The notes below the pieces were generated by a model. It made no database searches, had not been told where the DNA came from, and saw only the letters and a program-made list of their open reading frames with translations. The translations under genes were made by a program, and so were the position numbers. A DNA stretch of 37,984 nt. Origin: Lachnospiraceae bacterium (GTDB lineage Bacteria; Bacillota; Clostridia; Lachnospirales; Lachnospiraceae). Shown here piece by piece: positions 23,513-30,707 of the stretch (position 1 is the first letter of the stretch; each line of letters begins with the position of its first letter). The DNA lies in assembly GCA_004556655.1 (NCBI GenBank), contig SFGF01000033.1:1-37984 (forward strand). Reading direction: 5' to 3'.

Positions 23513-23989
23513 ATGATGAATTTAGAAAATGCTGTCAGACAGAGAACATTTCCGCAAAAAGAGAAAAAGCATCTGCCGGAGGAAGATATCAAGCATTTTA
23601 AGTGTTACTGCAAGAAGAACTTTGAAGAGACGGACTTGTATTGGGGATTTACCTGCTTTTCCAGACAAAACTATAGGGATGAGGTGCCGCATAAATCCGA
23701 GGATGAGATTATATACGGAGTATATTCACATCAGGGAGGATGCATGGCAGAACTGTGTATGACATGGGAAAGACTTGATATGACAGTTCCGTATTTGAGA
23801 AGTTTTTCAGAAAGTTTTCCGTTGCTTACAAGCCCAATGCATAGAAAGATTTTTGAGGGTATTCATAAATTGAATGATGAATATTTTTCTCCTGATGATT
23901 TTTCGCGATTGTTGCTTTCGCTAGGCGTCCAGGATGATTCGGATTATTTACTGGATGAGATAGAAGGTAGAGGGAATGTGGAGCAGTAA
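23513..23989 (+). CDS. Unknown protein (158 aa)
   Basis: ATG 23513 follows ATGGAGG at about 12 nt. The sequence has KHFKCYCKKNFEETDLYWGF and EIIYGVYSHQGGCMAELCMT, with Cys and aromatic residues but no metal-site spacing I recognise. The acidic C-terminus ends in DEIEGRGNVEQ. It is part of cassette B, 78 nt before the PcfJ start. Confidence 0.6.
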   Translation: MMNLENAVRQRTFPQKEKKHLPEEDIKHFKCYCKKNFEETDLYWGFTCFSRQNYRDEVPHKSEDEIIYGVYSHQGGCMAELCMTWERLDMTVPYLRSFSESFPLLTSPMHRKIFEGIHKLNDEYFSPDDFSRLLLSLGVQDDSDYLLDEIEGRGNVEQ

Positions 23990-24067
23990 GCATAAATGTG
24001 CGGTAAATAGGCAATTACAGTCACCTTGGTTATGAAGAGTTATGACAAGAAGAAAGAGGATATTGGA

Positions 24068-26239
24068 ATGAACAAAGCGCAGTTGTTGAAAATGAAAGAT
24101 CTGATGGCTGATGATGAAATGATACGGATTGCTAAAAAGGAAAAGAAGCAGAAAGCGAATCCTGCATATTGGTATTCTCCAGAACGATATCAGCATGGAA
24201 AGTTTTTAAGGGCCTGTGTTATAGATGGAATATTAAAAGTTTCTGTGTTCCTTACGGAGTATTTGCGGTTTGGCGGCATGGAACCGGCTTATAACGTTTA
24301 TATTGATAAAGAAAAAGAGGATTTTATTACTTATGATTTTATGTATCAGAAATGGTCAAATGCAAAGCTTGATCGGCTGGGATGGCCGGAATATGCAGAA
24401 TCCAGAGAAGTATTCTGTACAGTAGAAACTACAAAATGTATTCAGGAATATCTGCATGCAGACACAGCCCCGTATGAAGCAATTCTTTTTTATCAGATGC
24501 ATATAAGAGAAAAAAGGCTTGATAAGAAACATAAAAAGGAAACGGATAAGTGGAAAAAAAGGATGGAGCAGATTCCACCTTTGCCGAAAGACTGGGAACG
24601 CTGGCTGAATAAGGTTGGAATCACGGAACATTTTATTTTCTACGAATATGACAGGAAAGGGGCTAAGCAGGGATATTGTACATGGTGCGAAAAAATGGTT
24701 CCGGTTGTTGAACCTAGACACAACAAGAAAGGGAGATGCAGATGCTGCGGTCATAAAATTCAGTTCAAGGCAGTCGGAAAAGCATCTGAGGTCCGCTCAA
24801 AGGAAGAAACTGCATATTTGATCCAGCACTGTCGTGAAGGGTTTGTTGTGCGGGAATTTCGGGCATGGGCGGTTTATCCGCAAAAATATTATACAAAACC
24901 GTTCCGTTACAGTTTTGAGCAGAGACGCATCATTTATGACAAGGAATTAAACGGGACTGAATTTTACTATGGAAATTATAAAAGACGTGAAAATACATGG
25001 ATTGAAGGTAATCTGAGGGCAAAAACCTTTTATTATTATGCAGGAAATGAACCTTACTATTCCGGGAAAATATATGGACGAACGATTCCATCTCTGGATA
25101 AGCAGGAACTTCGCTATACCGGATTGCGGGAGATAATGAAAAGCATGGAATTTATCTCGCCGAAGCATTATTTCGCGGCAGTAAAAGAGATGCCGTATTT
25201 AGAGAAAATCATTAAGGCGGGATTATTTCGGCTTGCGAAAGAACTTCTAAACGGTTCGGAGTATCTGGAGTTCAAGGATAAAAAAGAGTTGGGGAAATCT
25301 CTTGGAATTGATCGTTTCCGTCTGAGACGACTCCGGGAAAAGAAAGGAGGAGTTCTGTATCTGGAATGGCTGCAGCAGGAGAAAACTAATGGAAGAGTCA
25401 TTGATGACTCTGTGATCCGGTGGCTGGAGGAGAGACATATTAAACCGAAAGATCTTCGCTTCATTTCTGACCGCATGAGTGAACAGCAGGTAAAGAATTA
25501 TTTGGAGCGCCAGATGAAGCAGATAGATATGGACGTAAAGGAAATTCTTTCCTTATGGAAAGATTATCTGACTATGGCAAGGAGAGTACACATGAATGTA
25601 AATGACCCAATTGTTTACCGTGCAAAGGATCTGAAGAAACGGCATGATGAAATGGTACAAAGGGTTGAAGACAAAAATCTTGTGTTACGGGCTGGAGATA
25701 TTGCAGAGTCTTTCCCGAAAGTGGATGCTATCTGTGAAGAGCTGAAAGAAAAGTATGAATATGAGGGAAAAGACTATCGGATTATTGCACCGAAGGGGAT
25801 CGAGGATATCCTGAACGAAGGGAATGCGCTTCATCATTGCGTGGACAAAAATGATAATTATTTTGAGCGTATCAATACAAGGGAATCTTATATTCTTTTC
25901 CTGCGGAGAACGGAAAAACCGGATAAAGCCTATTATACATTGGAGGTTGAGCCGGATGGAACCGTCAGACAGAAAAGGACAGAGTTCAACCGTCAGCATT
26001 CGGATATTGAACAGGCAGAACGATTTCTGTGTAAGTGGCAGAAACAGCTTCAGAAAAAATTGACTAAGATTGATTTTGAACTGGCTATGCATAGTAAAAA
26101 ACTTCGGAAACAGGAACTGGATGAAATGCGTGATAAAAAAATCAAAATCAATGGAGGCGACTATGCCGGCCGGCTGCTTGCTGATGTGCTGGAGGCGGAC
26201 GTACTTGAAATGCAGGATGGGAAAGAACTTGCAGCATAG
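24068..26239 (+). CDS. PcfJ-family protein, copy B
   Basis: The protein is 723 aa from ATG 24068, behind AAAGAGGATATT; an in-frame ATG at 24026 has no ribosome binding site. It aligns end to end by eye with copy A. The shared stretches are the N-terminal ILKVSVFL region, the CxxC zinc ribbon (GYCTWCEKM then RCRCCGHKI), the internal RLRRLREKKGGVLYLEWLQ stretch and the PcfJ signature GNALHHCVDKN followed by YYTLEVEPDG. The two copies diverge widely in sequence, so the duplication is old or they were acquired separately. Both close their cassettes, but copy B has no PcfK, methyltransferase or PP-loop gene beside it. Confidence 0.8.
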   Translation: MNKAQLLKMKDLMADDEMIRIAKKEKKQKANPAYWYSPERYQHGKFLRACVIDGILKVSVFLTEYLRFGGMEPAYNVYIDKEKEDFITYDFMYQKWSNAKLDRLGWPEYAESREVFCTVETTKCIQEYLHADTAPYEAILFYQMHIREKRLDKKHKKETDKWKKRMEQIPPLPKDWERWLNKVGITEHFIFYEYDRKGAKQGYCTWCEKMVPVVEPRHNKKGRCRCCGHKIQFKAVGKASEVRSKEETAYLIQHCREGFVVREFRAWAVYPQKYYTKPFRYSFEQRRIIYDKELNGTEFYYGNYKRRENTWIEGNLRAKTFYYYAGNEPYYSGKIYGRTIPSLDKQELRYTGLREIMKSMEFISPKHYFAAVKEMPYLEKIIKAGLFRLAKELLNGSEYLEFKDKKELGKSLGIDRFRLRRLREKKGGVLYLEWLQQEKTNGRVIDDSVIRWLEERHIKPKDLRFISDRMSEQQVKNYLERQMKQIDMDVKEILSLWKDYLTMARRVHMNVNDPIVYRAKDLKKRHDEMVQRVEDKNLVLRAGDIAESFPKVDAICEELKEKYEYEGKDYRIIAPKGIEDILNEGNALHHCVDKNDNYFERINTRESYILFLRRTEKPDKAYYTLEVEPDGTVRQKRTEFNRQHSDIEQAERFLCKWQKQLQKKLTKIDFELAMHSKKLRKQELDEMRDKKIKINGGDYAGRLLADVLEADVLEMQDGKELAA

Positions 26240-26554
26240 CTGATCGGAACAATCAGAAAATAAAGAATCTATTACATATCTTAAAAATCATTTTAAATTT
26301 TCAAATTTTTACAGAATTTCAAAAAAATTTTCTCCTTTATTTATATAGGGCTTTTTATGCAGAAATGGTTACTGCTGGGCGCTTTATTGTGGAAGACTTT
26401 GGAGATTGTGTTTTAATCCAGACGGCACAAGAGGCTCTGTACGGTACTATTTTCTGCATTTGAGAACTATGTGTGAAATGTTGTGGTTTGGACAGGATAT
26501 GGAAGAGCGGATCAGGAATCTGCTCTTCCGATACGATGGCAGAGGAGGTGAAAT
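26240..26554 (+). other. Intergenic stretch before the recombination genes
   Basis: 26275-26345 is very AT-rich with runs of T and A and several imperfect repeats of AAATTTT, a possible promoter or recombination-accessory region. A 32-codon frame (ATG 26365 to TGA 26461) encodes VTAGRFIVEDFGDCVLIQT and may be the start of a broken gene, but has no clear ribosome binding site. I cannot support anything more. Confidence 0.35.
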
Positions 26555-26752
26555 ATGGCAGAAAGGACAGTGCAGGCAAAAGTCTATGATGCAGAAGATA
26601 TCCAGCAGATTTTGGGATTGGGAAGAAGCAAGACTTATGAATTTCTGGGCGAAGTGAATAAGAAGCAGAAACCGTTCCGGGTAATTAAAATTGGCCGCAT
26701 ATACAGGATTCCGAAAGATTCTTTTGACAAATGGATAGATGGAGAAATTTAA
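26555..26752 (+). CDS. Excisionase-like helix-turn-helix protein
   Basis: The 65-aa protein begins at ATG 26555 behind AGAGGAGGTG. It has the MerR/excisionase-type fold: VYDAEDIQQILGLGRSKTY (HTH), a wing region FRVIKIGRIYRIPKDSF and DKWIDGEI. This is the standard layout of Xis-like proteins encoded directly upstream of a tyrosine integrase, which bind arm sites and favour excision. It is followed 23 nt later by the first recombinase. Confidence 0.82.
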   Translation: MAERTVQAKVYDAEDIQQILGLGRSKTYEFLGEVNKKQKPFRVIKIGRIYRIPKDSFDKWIDGEI

Positions 26753-26775
26753 GGAATTTATCAAGGAGGGTAATG

Positions 26776-27954
26776 ATGGCTACATATTCAAAAAAATATC
26801 CACATGCATTTTTTGAACGGGGATCATGGTATCATCGTACCAAGTGCCTGAAGGAAGACTATAGCGTAAGCTATGGGAAGGTTGGCGGATTCAGGAGCGA
26901 TTCTGAGGCGGAAGCTGCTTATAAAGAGCACATTGAAGTATTTAACCGGCAGATGAAAGCCAAATTTATCAAACAGGGAGAAAACACAACATTCAGGGAC
27001 TATTTGATATATTGGTTTCAAAGCATTTTTTCGGAAAGGGTGGAGACTACAACGAGGTATATAGCCGCCTATGTAATCTATACATTTCTGTTGCCATCCA
27101 TTACGGAAGACATCAAACTCAGGCTGGTCAATACAGAATACTTAAATGATGTTCTGGAAAGCGCTTCTAAATTTTGTAATTCTGCCGGCAACAAAAGCCG
27201 GGAGCTTTTGTATATTGCTTTCAAAGATGCTGTGATAGACAGAATGATACCAAATAATCCGGTTCCTGAAACAAAACCATATGCACGAAAAAAACCTAAA
27301 ATTCGTGTCCTGAACCGGGAGCAGATTCGGATTTTATTGGCTGCGGCAAAGAATAGAAACTGGTTTCTGGAAATTTTATTTGGCCTGTATCTTGGACTAA
27401 GAAAAGGCGAAATATTGGGGCTGAAGTTCAGTGATTTTAATATGGAAGAAAGAACAGTGCATATTCAGCGGCAGATGGCGGCAGATATTACGATAGAAGA
27501 GAATGGTATGAAAATCGTAGATTATACGATTGTAGAGAGAGATCCCAAAACGGAGAAGAGTAACCGTGTTCTGAGGGTTCCGACAATTATACTGGTGGAA
27601 CTGGAAAAGAGACGCCAGTTGGTAGAGGCACAAAAAGCCCGGCTGGAAGATGCCTATATTGATGAGGGATATATCAGTTGTCAGAAAAATGGGCGGCAAC
27701 ATGGACTGGCTTCTCTGAACGGGGAACTTACACGAATATGCGAATTGAACCTGCTCCCACATATAACAGTGCATGGATTGCGGCATATGTTTGCCACAAT
27801 TCTGTTGGAGAGGGGCGTAAGCATAGCGAAAATATCCGGAATGCTGGGTCACAGTTCCGTACATACCACATTTGAATTTTACCTTGAGGTTATGGACGCA
27901 GACGAGAAAATGCTGGAATTTATGAATAAGGAATTTGTCCCGGACTCTAAGTAA
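26776..27954 (+). CDS. Tyrosine recombinase 1 (integrase family)
   Basis: The protein is 392 aa from ATG 26776 (ATG 26773 also possible) with AAGGAGG at 26763. The N-terminal part (about 1-70) is an arm-binding-like region, about 71-165 a core-binding SAM-like domain. The catalytic domain has Arg209 (GLRKGE), His333 and Arg336 (HGLRH), His359 (LGHSS) and nucleophile Tyr369 (FEFYLEV). All are present, so the enzyme should be active. It sits between the excisionase-like gene and a second recombinase with which it may work as a pair. Confidence 0.9.
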   Translation: MATYSKKYPHAFFERGSWYHRTKCLKEDYSVSYGKVGGFRSDSEAEAAYKEHIEVFNRQMKAKFIKQGENTTFRDYLIYWFQSIFSERVETTTRYIAAYVIYTFLLPSITEDIKLRLVNTEYLNDVLESASKFCNSAGNKSRELLYIAFKDAVIDRMIPNNPVPETKPYARKKPKIRVLNREQIRILLAAAKNRNWFLEILFGLYLGLRKGEILGLKFSDFNMEERTVHIQRQMAADITIEENGMKIVDYTIVERDPKTEKSNRVLRVPTIILVELEKRRQLVEAQKARLEDAYIDEGYISCQKNGRQHGLASLNGELTRICELNLLPHITVHGLRHMFATILLERGVSIAKISGMLGHSSVHTTFEFYLEVMDADEKMLEFMNKEFVPDSK

Positions 27955-27968
27955 GGAGGTCAAGGCAT

Positions 27969-29393
27969 ATGGATTTACGTCAGGTAAACCTGCAGCCGTA
28001 TGTGGGCTATGAGATATCCAATATCATGAAAATCAAGGGGAAATACGGGTTCCGTGTTACCCTGATTTATGCGGATGGGAGCCAAAAGGTATGCCAGCAT
28101 GCGGGATTTGAGAAAAAGGGAGATGCCAATGAGTATCGCAATAGTGTTATTGCACAGCTTCACAATGGAGAATATGTTACTTATACCAATGTCAAGGTAA
28201 AAGAGTTACTGGATTACTGGCTGGAAGAGGTCATGAAACCACGTCCTGATTTTGCAGCAAATACCTATTATAATTATAGGGATTGTATTCAGAAACATAT
28301 TATTCCCAGAATTGGCGGTCTGAGGCTGCTTGCGCTCAATCAGGGGCATCTGATGAAAATGTATAAAGAACTTGTAAAAAAGTATTCTGCTATTCCTAAA
28401 AGGGCAAAAACGATTATGAATACCTCTATGAGATACGCATTATCGAAAAGATTGATCATGACGAATCCCTGTGAAGGTTTGGAACTGCCAAAAGGAGTAA
28501 AAAAGTCAAAGTATCATACGATTGTTGTAGACGAGACTAAAACATATACTTTGGAGCAGGTTAAACTATTGCTGGAAGCATCGAAGGATACACGTATCCA
28601 TATGCAGATGGTTTTTGCTTTGTTAATGGGGCTCAGGAAAAGTGAAATTAATGGCCTGAAGTATTCAGATATTGATTATAAGAATCGCAAACTACGCATC
28701 CAGAGACAGTTAGGAAGAGATCTCCATGTAGATGAAGAATCATTGAAACCAAAGACTAAGACGAAACAGGAGATCAAACTGAAAACGGCATCCAGTTATC
28801 GCGAACTGGATATTCCCGATTACGTGTTTGAAGAGATTCTTGAGGAACGCAAGAAATATGAGAAAAACCGAAGTAGAAGGCAGCATGGTCGGTGGGTTTT
28901 CCAGGATCTGGACTATATATGCTGTTCCAGTTACGGAAGACCGCGAAGCAAAGATTACCATTTTACGCATTACAAGAAGCTTCTGGAAGATGTGGGGCTT
29001 CCGCACATAAGATTCCATGATCTGAGGCATACATACGCAACGCTTTTGATGAAGAATGATATAAACCAGAAAGCGGTAGCGGCTGCGTTGGGGCATTCCA
29101 AATCAATCATTACGGTGGACACTTATACGGATATACAGGCGATTATTGCAGATTGTGTTCAAGAGCTTCAGTCATTTATTGAGGAGGTCCATCCTTACGA
29201 TCATACGGATGCGGAAATGCTGAAAAACATGTTTCAGGAGATTGTTATAGTAGAAGAAAGCGTAACAGCAGAAGATGATGCAGAGCAGGAAAGCAGAGAG
29301 GAAGCTGCGCCGGTAATCATTGTGTACGATTATTCGGATATAACAGAGATGGACGATATTGCAGAATGGTATTTGGAGGAAGAGGTAGCTTAG
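27969..29393 (+). CDS. Tyrosine recombinase 2 (integrase family) with acidic C-terminal tail
   Basis: The protein is 474 aa, starting at ATG 27969 behind AAGGAGGTC. The catalytic residues are Arg223 (GLRKSE), His350 and Arg353 (HDLRH), His376 (LGHSK) and Tyr386 (VDTYTD), all in place. An N-terminal AP2-like arm domain (about 20-60, KYGFRVTLIYADGSQK) and a SAM-like core domain (about 73-170) precede them. Residues 390-474 form an unusually acidic extension (TAEDDAEQESREEAA and IAEWYLEEEVA). Gene order and shared orientation suggest one operon with recombinase 1, ended by a strong terminator at the stop codon. Confidence 0.9.
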   Translation: MDLRQVNLQPYVGYEISNIMKIKGKYGFRVTLIYADGSQKVCQHAGFEKKGDANEYRNSVIAQLHNGEYVTYTNVKVKELLDYWLEEVMKPRPDFAANTYYNYRDCIQKHIIPRIGGLRLLALNQGHLMKMYKELVKKYSAIPKRAKTIMNTSMRYALSKRLIMTNPCEGLELPKGVKKSKYHTIVVDETKTYTLEQVKLLLEASKDTRIHMQMVFALLMGLRKSEINGLKYSDIDYKNRKLRIQRQLGRDLHVDEESLKPKTKTKQEIKLKTASSYRELDIPDYVFEEILEERKKYEKNRSRRQHGRWVFQDLDYICCSSYGRPRSKDYHFTHYKKLLEDVGLPHIRFHDLRHTYATLLMKNDINQKAVAAALGHSKSIITVDTYTDIQAIIADCVQELQSFIEEVHPYDHTDAEMLKNMFQEIVIVEESVTAEDDAEQESREEAAPVIIVYDYSDITEMDDIAEWYLEEEVA

Positions 29394-29409
29394 GCTATCT
29401 CTTCTTTTT
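29379..29409 (+). terminator. Strong terminator of the recombinase operon
   Basis: GAAGAGGTAGC (29379-29389) pairs over 11 bp (one G-U) with GCTATCTCTTC (29394-29404) around loop TTAG, which holds the stop codon, followed by TTTTT. Confidence 0.88.
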
Positions 29410-29558
29410 GGAGAAATAAGTTTATATATTTTTAGAAATGTTAAAGAACTATAGTGGTCTGATAACAGGTCAAAAAATGAAAATACTGTGTGCATTGTTT
29501 TTTTGCAGCAAGTTGGTTATAGTGTTATTAGGAATAATTAGGAAAGGTGGGCAGACGG

Positions 29559-29909
29559 ATGGAAAAATTGCAGGATATAGAATTGAAAAAGATGTTGACG
29601 GAATTGGCAGATATGTTACAGAAAGTATATCAAGAAAAACTGAAGGCAGTAATTTTATATGGGTCTGTTGCACGTGGAACGGCTACTGATGAGTCGGATA
29701 TAGATATTATGGTTCTTGTGGATGGAACTGATCAGGAATTAAGGATGTTTGAAGATAAACTGAGCGATGTTTCAACGGATATTTCGATAAAATATTTTAA
29801 GGTTTTTTCAATTATTGATGTCAGTTACCAAGAATATATGACGTGGATGACAATTTCTCCATTTTATAGAAATGTGTCCGAGGAAGGAGTGGTTCTGTAT
29901 GCAGCTTGA
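29559..29909 (+). CDS. MNT-type minimal nucleotidyltransferase (antitoxin of an MNT/HEPN pair)
   Basis: The protein is 116 aa from ATG 29559 with GGTGGG upstream; an ATG at 29547 is less well placed. The nucleotidyltransferase signature is complete: GSVARGTATDESDIDI (35-50), with Gly35-Ser36 and Asp47/Asp49 binding metal and NTP. MNT proteins of this size neutralise HEPN RNase toxins, in known cases by AMPylating or otherwise modifying them. The downstream HEPN reading frame overlaps its end by 11 nt but carries a stop, so the pair is probably half-dead. Confidence 0.85.
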   Translation: MEKLQDIELKKMLTELADMLQKVYQEKLKAVILYGSVARGTATDESDIDIMVLVDGTDQELRMFEDKLSDVSTDISIKYFKVFSIIDVSYQEYMTWMTISPFYRNVSEEGVVLYAA

Positions 29910-30264
29910 TGTAAAAACTCTTTCAGAATATCGCTTCGCTCGTGCCAAAGAAGATATGGAAGCGGCTGTAAGCAATCATCAGTGAGGATTTTATAAGGTT
30001 GCGATAAACAGATCATATTATGCAATTTTTCACGCTATTAGAGCGGTAAATATTCTGGGAGGCTTTGATGCTTCGAAGCATAGTTCTGTAATTGCTCATT
30101 TTAATCAGGTTTATGTGCATGGAGGAAAGTTCAATAGGGGTACATATAAACTGATAGACAGTGCATACCGTATTAGAGAAAAATGTGACTACTCAGATTT
30201 CTTTATTGCATCAAAAGAGGACTCGGAAAATCAGATTTGCAATGCAAAAGAATTTCTTAAATAG
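29899..30264 (+). pseudogene. HEPN-domain toxin gene interrupted by an in-frame TGA
   Basis: From ATG 29899, overlapping the MNT stop, the frame reads MQLDVKTLSEYRFARAKEDM and reaches TGA at 29983-29985 after SNHQ. The same frame then continues open to TAG 30262-30264, encoding GFYKVAINRSYYAIFHAIRA, VIAHFNQVYVHGGKF and YSDFFIASKEDSENQ. The HEPN catalytic R-x6-H motif (RSYYAIFH) lies after the stop. So a full 121-codon HEPN gene is present with one nonsense codon. A ribosome binding site for restart is not evident. Sequencing error or recoding are less likely alternatives. Confidence 0.8.
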
Positions 30265-30386
30265 AGTAGAGAACTTTTTGCAGGCAGAAGGAAAAAATGA
30301 AATGTTATAGGGATAGAGAAACCGTTTGCTTTTCACGCAGGTGGTTTATATTTTGTCAAAAACATAGTAGTAATTAGAGATTGGTC

Positions 30387-30415
30387 TTGTGTTTACATTT
30401 CGTTTTTGCTACAAT
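30387..30415 (+). promoter_or_regulatory. Promoter upstream of uvrB
   Basis: TTGTGT (30387-30392), 17-nt spacer, TACAAT (30410-30415). The predicted start, near 30422, coincides with the LexA box, and the leader to uvrB would be about 285 nt. The stretch 30265-30386 contains no gene that I can see. Confidence 0.55.
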
Positions 30416-30421
30416 GAGAAA

Positions 30422-30435
30422 AGAACAGATGTTCG
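30422..30435 (+). promoter_or_regulatory. LexA (SOS) box for uvrB
   Basis: AGAACAGATGTTCG has the Gram-positive SOS core GAAC-N4-GTTC as a perfect inverted repeat, placed immediately downstream of the -10 box where LexA would block transcription. uvrB is a classic SOS gene in Firmicutes. Confidence 0.7.
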
Positions 30436-30542
30436 CGAGCAAGAATTGAATATTTATACAATCAGATGCATAAGCTGACAAAGAAAATTCAGGATTGTAC
30501 CTTTATAATTATGTTGTTTTGTGCTATTCTGTTTTGAAGAAT

Positions 30543-30573
30543 GACTGGGTGTTATGGTAAGTGACGCCCAGTC
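30543..30573 (+). other. Hairpin in the uvrB leader
   Basis: GACTGGGTGT (30543-30552) pairs over 10 bp (one G-U) with ACGCCCAGTC (30564-30573). It is followed by a run of A, not T, so it is not a standard terminator on either strand; a leader RNA structure is more likely. Confidence 0.5.
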
Positions 30574-30598
30574 AAAAAAAATATTTTTAGTGACTTTA

Positions 30599-30669
30599 TT
30601 CGTGTAATTGCCATTCTGACTAAAAAAATTAAACCTTATTACACGAATTTTGACCTCGAATTACACGAA
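30599..30669. repeat. Three copies of a 10-nt element upstream of uvrB
   Basis: ATTACACGAA occurs directly at 30638-30647 and 30660-30669 (22 nt apart, about two turns) and inverted, as TTCGTGTAAT, at 30599-30608. The arrangement looks like a protein binding array just ahead of the uvrB start, distinct from the LexA box. Confidence 0.6.
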
Positions 30670-30707
30670 TTTTCTGGTTGATACTAGTCGTATCGGGAGG
30701 TATTGAA

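Noticed and set aside
26406..26657. 83-aa open frame upstream of the excisionase-like gene
   Set aside because: It overlaps the excisionase gene in another frame, lacks a ribosome binding site and has no recognisable motif.
4199..29560. Direct repeats as attL/attR of the element
   Set aside because: By eye I found no convincing identical sequence shared between 3.7-4.3 kb and 29.4-29.6 kb, and no tRNA gene at either border; a computed repeat search would be needed.
30543..30573. Intrinsic terminator upstream of uvrB
   Set aside because: The stem is good but it is followed by A residues on the plus strand, and the minus-strand reading is not followed by T either, so I list it only as a leader hairpin.
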